Below, piece by piece: positions 1-7,577 of a DNA stretch of 40,395 nucleotides; the first letter of the stretch is position 1; the number at the start of each line of letters is the position of its first letter. The DNA lies in assembly GCA_019114785.1 (NCBI GenBank), contig DXEV01000219.1, positions 1-40,395 on the forward strand, in the 5' to 3' direction. Both the position numbers and the translations under genes were made by a program. The notes below the pieces were generated by a model. It ran no database searches. It saw only the letters and a list, made by a program, of their open reading frames with translations, and was not told the origin of the DNA. The DNA is from Candidatus Anaerobiospirillum pullistercoris. GTDB taxonomy: Bacteria; Pseudomonadota; Gammaproteobacteria; Enterobacterales; Succinivibrionaceae.

Positions 1-260
1 GTACACGTCTAAATGTGTTTGTCGTTTTCGGCTCTAAATAGGTTTGTCGTTTTCGCTGTCGCTCCTCTATATGCTATTGTCGTGGGTAAAAGTGGCGCTA
101 ATGGGCGCAGAACCAAGGCCAGATAGGGCTCCAACCAAGGCAGCGGATGCCGCGAGACCTGCATGAAAACGACAAACCTATTTAGAGCGCCAGAGCAGAA
201 AACGACAAACTGATTTAGAAAATGCCCCTCGAAAACGACAAACACATTTAGACGTGCACA
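1..260. mobile_element. MITE-like element with IS21-style multiple terminal repeats
   Basis: Bases 1-30 and 230-259 are inverted copies of each other with a single mismatch. Inside lie repeats of the form CTAAATNNGTTTGTCGTTTTC: two on the plus strand (9-30, 34-55) and three on the minus strand (165-185, 198-218, 230-251). The outermost right sequence reads TGTGCAC inward, and the matching left T would fall at base 0, so the element probably starts at or just outside the window edge. Multiple short repeats inside terminal inverted repeats, with ends starting TG, are typical of IS21-family insertion sequences. No istA or istB coding sequence is present in the ~110-base middle, so this looks like an internally deleted, non-autonomous derivative. 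The family assignment is inference; the repeat structure is seen directly. The left flank is not visible, so a target duplication cannot be tested. Confidence 0.7.
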
Positions 261-649
261 TATGGTGGTAAAAAGGCAAATTCTGGCACCACTCAACATA
301 GCGCACCACATCAGTGCAAACTAAGCGATAGCTTGTCAGACAATCACAAAGCTTAGGATGGGCTATATTTGCCGCGCTTCACAGATATTGGCGCTGCGCT
401 TAGAAGTTGCCCAATTAGTGGTAAAATCCGTATTTAGCGCCGTGTTTGGCTACTATTTTCGTAGGCACTAAGTCAGCGCTGACAGATTTTGCCTTTAACC
501 TGCACTAGCGCTCTGCGCAAGTGTCTATTATGTTAGGCAGGACTCATCGAATTAGAGGAGGCATGGGCACCTCCGAGAGCTTTTAGTAGACAACAACTAA
601 AGGTTCTAAATGTTTGGCCACAAAGCCTAGTGCGATTGTGGTGCAAAAA

Positions 650-670
650 GTTATAAATTTCATTTATAAC
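650..670. repeat. Perfect AT-rich inverted repeat (possible operator or hairpin)
   Basis: GTTATAAAT and ATTTATAAC form 9-bp perfect arms around TTC. No T-run follows, so it is not an obvious terminator. It could be a protein-binding palindrome or a small hairpin in the leader upstream of hemX. Confidence 0.4.
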
Positions 671-784
671 AGCCCCCTGTTGTTACAGGCGGTGCAAGGG
701 TCAATACCTGCCCACGGCAGCCACTTCACCCTTAGCCCCTGACGCCTAAGCTACAGCGTTAAAGCTGGAACCAGCGCCGCGACA

Positions 785-824
785 AAGCTAGCTTAAGCTA
801 GCTTAAGCTAGCAGATGCTAGCTT
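785..824. repeat. Short tandem repeat, unit GCTTAAGCTA
   Basis: Two perfect copies of the 10-base unit (791-810) are flanked by partial copies. The unit is itself nearly palindromic, so the run can fold in several registers. Confidence 0.6.
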
Positions 825-1084
825 GCTCTGGCCGCTCTGCTTAGACGTTATCTTCAGCTTCGACTGAGGTTTTTAGGGAACTACTTTGCTTGTTAAGAGC
901 AAAGAAAGTCAGTCCGTGGGAGCACACAACAAGTGCGGTGCTGATGCTGCTAATGTGTTGCTGCCACTCGGCAGATGCCAGCAAGCGTCACTGCTAGATC
1001 TCAACCCAAGCCTAAGTTGAGCTTTAGTGTATTGCCTTGTTTGGGCTCACGATTTTGTTAGGCAAAGACCCAATAGGGATCAAA

Positions 1085-2401
1085 ATGGTAAAAGAAACAT
1101 CCGCCACTGAAAGCACTTCTCCTCAGGCTGCAAATGCTAACGATGCACAGAATGCAGCAAACTCTGCACGTCCTGAGTCCGCTGCCAGCAACAGCGCTCC
1201 TCAGCTGCCTATGGCTGTCATGCCTGAAAGTGCTAGTGCTGCTGCCTCTACACCAGATCTGGTCACCACTGAGCAGCTTAAAGATGTAGAGAACAAATTA
1301 AGCGATCAGATCGCCCAAAAGTCCGGTGGTAAGACAGGCTTACTGTGGGTAGTGACCGTTTTAGCCTTAGCCGCTGCAGGCTTTGCCGCTTATACCTCTT
1401 TCCAAAACCAGCAAACTCTGACCTTACTGCAAAGCAAGGCTTTAGATAACAATCAGAAGGTCAGCGAAGCCTTAGTTAAGATCGAGAACAGCGCTGCCAC
1501 CTTAGAGCAGGCTCAGATCGCCAACTCTCAATTGCTGCAAAACTACAATGTGTTAGTCAACAACTACAACACCTTCAGCGCCCAAGTCGGTGAACTGAAG
1601 ACTGCTTTTGCTCAGCAAACTGAGGGCTTCCAAGCCGTTAGCGCTCAAGTGCAGTCCTATGCTGAGCGTAATCCAAACGACTGGAAACTGGCTGAAAGCT
1701 TCTTCTTAGTCAACAATGCCACCTCTAAGGCTATCTTTGAGAAAGACTTAGACGCAGCAATCTGGATGCTGACCCAAGCTGACCAGCTGTTAATTGGCAT
1801 TGAGGATGCCGAGGTTGTGTCTTTACGTGAGAGCATTTCGCGCGATATTGCTGCCTTAAACAACGTGCACAAGGTAGACGTGCGTGGCATGGGCATTAAC
1901 TTAGATCGTGCTTACGACAACGTCGATCAATTAGTGCTCGAAGGCTACTCTGATCCTAAGCAACGTACCGCTGCCTTTAACAAGGCTGCCAACAATGAGC
2001 CTAGCGCTGACATCAAGGATTGGAAGGAAAACTTAGTCAAGTCGGCTACCGACTTTGCCTCCCGCTTTGTGGAAGTGCGTCGTCGTAATGCTGAGGCTGC
2101 CACTGAGTTCTTAACTCCAGAGCAGGATCTCTACTTACGTGAGAACATCAAGACTCGCATCCTGCTGGCTAAGGCTGATTTAGGCCATGGTGAGAAAGAA
2201 GCCATGCAGGCCAACTTAAAGGCTGCTATCGGCTTGATCTCCACCTACTTCTCCCCAGAGAGCGAAATCACCACTAGCACCTTGGCTATCTTAAATGAGC
2301 TGGCCTCTAGCGAAATCACCATTCAGACGCCAAAGGTATTAGAAAGCACTAACGCCTTCTCTCAATTTGCGCAACAGCACTTAATGAGAGCCGGTAATTA
2401 A
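1085..2401 (+). CDS. hemX: HemX-like inner-membrane protein (heme biosynthesis operon)
   Basis: The 438-residue protein has the HemX layout: a cytoplasmic N-terminus, one membrane segment (about residues 84-104), then a long helical periplasmic part with coiled-coil character (about 105-210). HemX proteins carry the name uroporphyrinogen-III C-methyltransferase but lack a recognisable methyltransferase fold; their role next to heme genes is unclear. The ATG at 1085 was chosen because AGGGA lies about 7 bases upstream; a TTG 48 bases earlier is open but has no ribosome site. The N-terminal 60 residues are Ala/Ser/Pro-rich and probably disordered. hemY follows after 28 bases, giving the usual hemX-hemY order, but hemC and hemD are not adjacent. 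The family call is good; the function is only as well known as HemX itself. Confidence 0.82.
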   Translation: MVKETSATESTSPQAANANDAQNAANSARPESAASNSAPQLPMAVMPESASAAASTPDLVTTEQLKDVENKLSDQIAQKSGGKTGLLWVVTVLALAAAGFAAYTSFQNQQTLTLLQSKALDNNQKVSEALVKIENSAATLEQAQIANSQLLQNYNVLVNNYNTFSAQVGELKTAFAQQTEGFQAVSAQVQSYAERNPNDWKLAESFFLVNNATSKAIFEKDLDAAIWMLTQADQLLIGIEDAEVVSLRESISRDIAALNNVHKVDVRGMGINLDRAYDNVDQLVLEGYSDPKQRTAAFNKAANNEPSADIKDWKENLVKSATDFASRFVEVRRRNAEAATEFLTPEQDLYLRENIKTRILLAKADLGHGEKEAMQANLKAAIGLISTYFSPESEITTSTLAILNELASSEITIQTPKVLESTNAFSQFAQQHLMRAGN

Positions 2402-2429
2402 TTAGGACAAGAGGAAAGGCCCATCGATC

Positions 2430-3638
2430 ATGATCAAGATCCTCATTGCAGTTGCATTGCTGTGCGGCGCGATCTTCTTAGGTCCGCGCTTAGCTGACAG
2501 CCAAGGCTTTGTGCACATTGCCACCGAAGGCTACATCGTGGAGACTTCGCTCACCACTGCCATTATTCTGGCCATCGTAGCTTTTTTGGTACTGCACATT
2601 ATCGTCAACCTGATCAACCGCTCGGTTAAGTTACCAAAGCGTACTTCTCTTTGGTTCAGAGGCCGTCGCGTCAAGAAACAACAGCACTTACAAAACGAGG
2701 CTGCTTTAGCCTATGAAGAAGCTGCCTATGCCCGTGGCTTGAGCTTATTAAATAAGGTCGGCGGCAAGGATAAGTTATCTGCTCCAAGCCTCTTAATTGG
2801 TGCTAAGTGCGCATTCCACGTCAATGACTTAGACGAGTGCCGTAACTACTTAGATCATGCCGAGAACTGCAAAGACACCTCGCGCATCGCCTGTAAGTTA
2901 CTTCGCGCTAAGCTCAACTTAAAGCTCGGCAATGCCGCCGCTGCTTTAGAGAACCTCGATACCATTCAAGGTAGCGATGGCACTGATGCTGGCGTGACTA
3001 AGCTGAAGTATGAGTGCTACCAAAGCGAGCAACAGTTGGACAAGATCAAGGACTTACTGCCAGCTTTAAAGAAGCTTAAGCTGGTAGATGAGGAAGACGC
3101 AGACCAGATCGCTCAGAGCTATGCTTTTGATGCTGTGCGCAACGCCAAAGAGGCCGCTGAGGTGGATAACTTCATCGCCACTCTGTCCAAGGCTGAGCAT
3201 CGCAATGCCGTGATCATGGCTCCAGTGCTCACTAAATTAGTCGAGCTGGATCAAGTGGAAGAGGCTAGCAAGCTCGCCATTAAGCTGCTGCAAAATGACA
3301 ATGAGCACCAAGAGGCTCTGTTCAATGCTATCGCCACTTGGGACAAGGCAGCTCCTAAGGTCTTAGAAGAGTTAAATCGCCAAGCCAGCGCCAATGCTAT
3401 TGGCAGCCAAACCAATATGCCACTACTGAAGGCTATGGCTAACTTAGAGCTTAAGGAAAACAAGCTCAGTGAGGCTAAGGATCACATCAGCCAAGCCCTG
3501 AATATGGAGCGTAATAACGATCTCTACATTCTGGCTGCTGATCTCAACAAGCGCTTAAAGCGCGACGATGAGGCTGTGCGTTTCTACGACTTAGCTGTTA
3601 AGGCTAAGAAAGCCCCAGATCTGCCAGAAATTGACTAG
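2430..3638 (+). CDS. hemY: HemY-like TPR membrane protein
   Basis: 402 residues, close to the usual HemY length. Two N-terminal membrane segments (about residues 2-18 and 41-62) are followed by a basic stretch and a long all-helical, TPR-like domain facing the periplasm or the membrane surface. This is the gammaproteobacterial HemY of the hemCDXY operon, not the protoporphyrinogen oxidase that shares the name in Gram-positive bacteria. It is thought to help organise late heme or porphyrin enzymes, but its biochemical role is not settled. A GAGGAAAGG ribosome site sits about 10 bases before the ATG. It is co-transcribed with hemX (28-base gap) and ends at a strong terminator. Confidence 0.85.
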   Translation: MIKILIAVALLCGAIFLGPRLADSQGFVHIATEGYIVETSLTTAIILAIVAFLVLHIIVNLINRSVKLPKRTSLWFRGRRVKKQQHLQNEAALAYEEAAYARGLSLLNKVGGKDKLSAPSLLIGAKCAFHVNDLDECRNYLDHAENCKDTSRIACKLLRAKLNLKLGNAAAALENLDTIQGSDGTDAGVTKLKYECYQSEQQLDKIKDLLPALKKLKLVDEEDADQIAQSYAFDAVRNAKEAAEVDNFIATLSKAEHRNAVIMAPVLTKLVELDQVEEASKLAIKLLQNDNEHQEALFNAIATWDKAAPKVLEELNRQASANAIGSQTNMPLLKAMANLELKENKLSEAKDHISQALNMERNNDLYILAADLNKRLKRDDEAVRFYDLAVKAKKAPDLPEID

Positions 3639-3680
3639 CACTGCGTGCTAAGCACTAGCGCGCACGCAATGGCTTCCAGA

Positions 3681-3716
3681 ACGGGTCTACTCCAAGGAGT
3701 AGGCCCGTTTTGTTTT
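3681..3716 (+). terminator. Rho-independent terminator after hemXY
   Basis: An 11-bp stem (3681-3691 with 3698-3708, one G-T pair) is followed by a T-rich tract TTTTGTTTTT. It closes the hemX-hemY unit. Confidence 0.85.
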
Positions 3717-3742
3717 TGGGCCCCTGCTCATGCCGAGACTGG

Positions 3743-4402
3743 CTAATAATAGGCACTTGGCATAGAGCTACGGTAGGTAATGTCATCTAAGCCCAGCTGG
3801 AGCTTGGCTAGAGAAAAAGCCTTAGTCATCTCCTCTTGAGAGATGAGGCCACATGCGCCAAATAGCAGATAGGAAGTACCATCAAAATAAGTTAGTAAAC
3901 CAGCACAAGGCGCATTGTCCACATATTGGAAACTAAAACCACGACGCGTGATCTGAGCCGTCAGGCCCCAGCCGGAGTAGGAATCCATTACGTCTTGAGC
4001 ATAAGCCTTAGTGGTACTCAAGTGAGCTGCTGCCGGTAAGATCTGCACAAAGGCCTTAGCACTGCCATCTTTTTTGTGTAGGGCCACTACCCGCTTCACA
4101 CGGTCATAACTCATAGCATAGTCAGGCAAGAGGCGCTCGACATTAGGATCACTACGGCCACCAATGGTGATATTCACCGCTCCCGTGGAGGATGGTGCCG
4201 CCATGGCTGGTGTCACCATAGACACAGCGCCACCCAGTGCCATAACCACACTAGCTATAAGTCCCCAATGCTTCCAGTAAACACGCTGGCCCTGCTTGCC
4301 ATGCTGGCCCTGTTGGCACAGCTGGCCATTCTGGCCTCGCTGGCCCAGCTGACGCTGCTGGCCCTGCAAACCATGCTTAACGCAATTTCCTAGCCCCAAC
4401 AT
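3743..4402 (-). CDS. Exported protein of unknown function with Gln/Gly-rich N-terminus
   Basis: 219 residues, not recognised. The start ATG at 4402 is backed by a GGAGGG ribosome site a few bases upstream. Residues 12-40 are an unusual run of G-Q and G-x-x-like repeats (GQQ, GQRGQNGQ, GQHGKQGQ), followed by a typical hydrophobic signal core (about 47-65) and an AMA-A signal-peptidase-like site near residue 68. The signal peptide therefore carries an n-region of more than 40 residues, which is rare. The mature part is a small mixed alpha/beta domain of ~150 residues with two cysteines (in PCAG and GACG) that could form a disulfide in the periplasm. It is convergent with hemXY and stands alone. 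An alternative is a start nearer residue 41, but no Met or ribosome site supports it. Confidence 0.6.
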   Translation of the reverse strand: MLGLGNCVKHGLQGQQRQLGQRGQNGQLCQQGQHGKQGQRVYWKHWGLIASVVMALGGAVSMVTPAMAAPSSTGAVNITIGGRSDPNVERLLPDYAMSYDRVKRVVALHKKDGSAKAFVQILPAAAHLSTTKAYAQDVMDSYSGWGLTAQITRRGFSFQYVDNAPCAGLLTYFDGTSYLLFGACGLISQEEMTKAFSLAKLQLGLDDITYRSSMPSAYY

Positions 4403-4738
4403 TTACCCTCCAAAAACCCATACGCGCAGCCACGCTCGCGTTTTCTCTATCGCAATATCGCGCAGTGCTATAGCTGCATCTTAGCCAAATTTAGCGCAAA
4501 GCACAAAAAGCCCTCTACAGGCTTACTCTGCCCACCAAGAAAACGGGATCACGCGCAAAAACGTGATAAAATGGCGGCCGAAAAAAGAGAGCTACATCAC
4601 AAAATTTCTTTCTTTTTTCCTCAAAGCACCCACCATATCGACTGCTGGTCATTGTTTTATATGACATACACAGTATGGCTGGGATTTTGGCCATAACCCC
4701 CAATGGCCTCAAGATCGCATTTGTGAAGGGATCTGCTC
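4403..4738. other. Divergent intergenic region, possible acyltransferase promoter
   Basis: 336 bases between the divergent exported-protein and acyltransferase genes. A weak sigma70-like pair TTGTTT (4652-4657) and TATGGC (4674-4679), 16 bases apart, could drive the plus-strand gene. No small gene was found. Confidence 0.35.
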
Positions 4739-5842
4739 ATGCTGTCGTTTCTACCTGCTCCACTCCTCTTTGTGATCAACTTTACATTGATCTCTGTGGT
4801 TACGGCTATCCTTGCCATCCCTGTCTTTGTCCTAGCTTTTGTGCGCTTAATCCTGCCTTTTGGCCCTGTGCTCTCCTTTGTAGATCGCATCAATCAGGCC
4901 GTTTTCTATCTTTGGATCAGCAACAATGCCTTTTTAATGTGGCTCACTAACCGCATTAAATGGGATATCCAAGGTGCAGATATCGAGAAGATCAAAGGCT
5001 CTTGCTTCATTATCTCCAACCATGTCACTTGGACAGACATCGTGATGTTAGGCCAGATCTATCGCGGCAAGATCCCAATTACCAAGTTCTTTTTAAAGCA
5101 CTCCCTGATCTACATTCCAATCTTAGGTCAGGCCTGCTACTCACTGGGCATGCCTTTTTTACGTCGTTACAGCCGCAACGAGCTGTTAAAGAATCCTAAG
5201 CTCAAGACCAAGGATATAGACGCCACCCGCAAGGCTTGTCAGAACCTGCTGCAGCACCCTTCGACTCTCGTCAACTTTGTAGAGGGTACCCGTTTTACTC
5301 CAGAAAAGGCTAAAGCTCAGCAATCCCAATACCGCCATTTAATGCCACCAAAAGCAGCCTCGCTGGCTATTGCTTTAGGCTTAATTGGCCCACATATCGA
5401 CTGTCTACTCAATACCACCTTGGTCTATCCAGGTGAGCACAAGGGCTCGATCTTCATGGAAATGCTGTGTGGTCGTTTAAAGCATGTGATCGCACGTGTC
5501 GAGGTGATGGATAAAGAAACGATCAATGCCCACATGGTCGGTGACTATCTGCAAGACAAGCAATTTAAGCACACCTTTACCATGTATTTACGCCAGCTGT
5601 GGCAACGCAAGGACGATCTGATTGAGTCCTTGTTGCAACAAAATGGCTATGCTCCATCTACTCCTGATACTAACGATACAGAAAGCAGCACAGCTGCACC
5701 TGCTGTGGACGCATCCACAACTGCTGATGTACCAGCAACAGAAGCAGAGGCCAAGGCAACCAAGAAAAAGTCCACGCAGCAGGAAGAAAATGAGCCAATA
5801 ACGGCCCGTAATCGCATCACTGCTTCTATCTCTGCAGATTAA
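4739..5842 (+). CDS. YihG-like membrane lysophospholipid acyltransferase
   Basis: 367 residues. Two N-terminal hydrophobic segments (about 5-35 and 55-70) precede a PlsC/LPLAT acyltransferase domain. The catalytic HX4D motif is seen as NHVTWTD (H95, D100) and the substrate-binding motif as FVEGTRF (E182-R185). It probably transfers an acyl chain to a lysophosphatidate-type acceptor at the inner membrane; E. coli YihG is the closest named relative by layout and motif style. The C-terminal ~60 residues are Ala/Thr/Glu-rich with a Lys patch and lie beyond the usual domain. An AAGGGA ribosome site precedes the ATG. It is monocistronic, closed by two hairpins. The exact acceptor cannot be told from sequence. 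Confidence 0.82.
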   Translation: MLSFLPAPLLFVINFTLISVVTAILAIPVFVLAFVRLILPFGPVLSFVDRINQAVFYLWISNNAFLMWLTNRIKWDIQGADIEKIKGSCFIISNHVTWTDIVMLGQIYRGKIPITKFFLKHSLIYIPILGQACYSLGMPFLRRYSRNELLKNPKLKTKDIDATRKACQNLLQHPSTLVNFVEGTRFTPEKAKAQQSQYRHLMPPKAASLAIALGLIGPHIDCLLNTTLVYPGEHKGSIFMEMLCGRLKHVIARVEVMDKETINAHMVGDYLQDKQFKHTFTMYLRQLWQRKDDLIESLLQQNGYAPSTPDTNDTESSTAAPAVDASTTADVPATEAEAKATKKKSTQQEENEPITARNRITASISAD

Positions 5843-5887
5843 CTCTAAAAGGACATGTGCCCCAAAATATGGCTCATGCTTCCCTCT

Positions 5888-5958
5888 GGGTAAGGCTGTG
5901 CCATACAGCCTTACCCTCTCCAAAAGCCACTCCTGCAACTACCAAGAGTGGCTTTTTT
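5888..5958 (+). terminator. Two tandem hairpins, second a terminator, after acyltransferase gene
   Basis: A perfect 12-bp hairpin (5888-5899 with 5905-5916, 5-base loop) is followed at once by a second 11-bp hairpin (5922-5932 with 5946-5956) whose right arm runs into six T. The second is a standard terminator; the first has no T-run. Confidence 0.8.
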
Positions 5959-6127
5959 GTTAACTGCATCACAAAGCAAAACACATAGCAGTTTTTTCCA
6001 GATCCTAAGCACTTTTGTCTAGTGCACCCATGCCCCCTAATTTCTAAAATTTACCCTGTCGACGACATAGAAACTATTGTGCAAATGCGGATATATTCGC
6101 CTTTTCTTGTGTTATTGAGAGGGTGTC

Positions 6128-7411
6128 ATGTTAGGCTTTTTAACAAAAGGAGAAGCTGCTCCAGCTAGCAACTGGACTACTCCTACCAACGAGGAGCAGA
6201 AAAAACTGCCATTAATGGAAGGCATTGCCATGGTGGTGGGTGTCTTCCTGTGGTTGGGCTCATATTTAGGCATGGTGGGCGTGTTGGTGCCAGCACGTAT
6301 CGCTGAAATTGATCCAGACGCCAAAGCCACAGCCTTAGCTGCTATGTCAGCAATCGCCATGGTGGTTTCCACCATTGCCAACATCTTAGAAGGTGCATGG
6401 TCAGACCGCACGCGCTCACGTTTCGGTCGTCGTACCCCATGGTTATATTTCGGTTCCATCGGTGCTGCCATCAGCATCTACTTCTGGGGAACCGCCGATT
6501 CCATTACCGCCATCATTGCTTGGGATGCTATCTACATGATCTTCCTCAATGCAATTGTGGCCCCATTAATCGCCGTGCTCTCTGATCGTGTCGCTCCACG
6601 CCACCGTGGCACCATTTCTTCGATGTATGCCATTGGCCTCTCGGTGGGTAACTACGGCGGTCAGATCCTCGCTTCGTTCTTCATTGGTGTAAACGAGTAT
6701 TACGGCGTGCTGCTCATGGCTCTTATGGCCCTGCTCTCTGGCCCACTGTCCTCAGTGTTCCTCCGCGAAAAGAGCACCATTGGCATGCCAGTGGAAAAGC
6801 TGACCTTAAAGAATCTTTCTGACAACTTTGCTTTCCCACTTAAGGATTGCCGCGATTACTACCTCGCCTTAATCGGCAAGCTGTGTGTGGTTTCTGCCCA
6901 ATTCACTGTCTCGGGCTACCAACTCTACATCCTGACCGATTACATAAAGCTCTCCAACGAGGAGTCCGCTGGTTATATTGGCATCATCTCCACCATCCTG
7001 ATGGTGATGTCCATTGTGCTGTCCCTGTTCTCTGGCCCAATTGCTGACAAGTTCCATTGGAGAAAGTGGCCTGTTGTGATTGCCTCGCTCTTAATGTCAG
7101 TAGGCTGCATTATCCCAAGCTTTGCACCTGAAGCATGGTTAATGCTGGTTTATGCAGCTGTAGCCGGTGTAGGTTACGGTATCTTCTCTTCGCTGGATCA
7201 AGCCTTAAACATCGATGTGCTGCCAAATGAGAAAACTGCTGCTAAGGACTTAGGCATTCTTAACATCGCCAACAACGGCGGTCAGGTGGTTGGCCCAGTG
7301 CTGTCAGGCATCATTATCGCCACCTTAGGTTATGGCTATGTCTTCCACTTAGGTTGCGCTTTAGCCTTAATCGGTGCCATCCTCTTAGCGATGATCAAGA
7401 AGGTGAAATAG
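6128..7411 (+). CDS. MFS sugar permease, probably galactoside uptake
   Basis: 427 residues with about 12 hydrophobic segments. The cytoplasmic loop 2-3 carries a DRTRSRFGRRTPW motif (residues 93-105), a form common in sugar/cation symporters related to the GPH and sucrose-transporter groups of the major facilitator superfamily. The gene lies 166 bases before a cytoplasmic GH42 beta-galactosidase on the same strand, so import of a beta-galactoside or galacto-oligosaccharide for intracellular cleavage is the simplest role. The ATG at 6128 has an AGAGGG ribosome site. No clear promoter or CRP site was seen in the 170 bases upstream. The substrate is inferred from context only. Confidence 0.78.
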   Translation: MLGFLTKGEAAPASNWTTPTNEEQKKLPLMEGIAMVVGVFLWLGSYLGMVGVLVPARIAEIDPDAKATALAAMSAIAMVVSTIANILEGAWSDRTRSRFGRRTPWLYFGSIGAAISIYFWGTADSITAIIAWDAIYMIFLNAIVAPLIAVLSDRVAPRHRGTISSMYAIGLSVGNYGGQILASFFIGVNEYYGVLLMALMALLSGPLSSVFLREKSTIGMPVEKLTLKNLSDNFAFPLKDCRDYYLALIGKLCVVSAQFTVSGYQLYILTDYIKLSNEESAGYIGIISTILMVMSIVLSLFSGPIADKFHWRKWPVVIASLLMSVGCIIPSFAPEAWLMLVYAAVAGVGYGIFSSLDQALNIDVLPNEKTAAKDLGILNIANNGGQVVGPVLSGIIIATLGYGYVFHLGCALALIGAILLAMIKKVK

Positions 7412-7435
7412 TCTACGCAGACTTTTGCCAACGCG

Positions 7436-7536
7436 CCTGCCAAAGCAGGCTCAGTCTAAAAACACATGGGCAGGGACGGTAAATATTCGCTCCCGCCCCT
7501 GTCCGCTATTAGCCCTGAAGCTCATAATTTCAGGGC
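7436..7536 (+). repeat. Two hairpins in the permease-galactosidase gap
   Basis: GCCTGC/GCAGGC (7436-7451) resembles the dispersed hairpins at 24301-24343. A second 8-bp perfect hairpin GCCCTGAA/TTCAGGGC (7512-7519 with 7529-7536) lies ~30 bases before the galactosidase ribosome site. Neither has a T-run, so read-through from the permease gene is plausible. Confidence 0.5.
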
Positions 7537-7577
7537 ACTAATTACTAGCCCAGTTTCTCTGTGGCCGAGGAGGTTCT

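Larger units (their letters stand above)
261..1084. other. Long intergenic region upstream of hemX, no gene seen
   Basis: About 820 bases without a convincing open reading frame or recognisable RNA gene. It holds a perfect 9-bp inverted repeat with a 3-base loop (650-670), a short hairpin CCTGT/ACAGG just after it, a short tandem repeat (785-824) and a 6-bp inverted repeat CTCAAC/GTTGAG (1000-1021) close to the hemX start. No clear -35/-10 pair was found. In many gammaproteobacteria hemC and hemD precede hemX; no trace of either is visible here. Confidence 0.6.
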
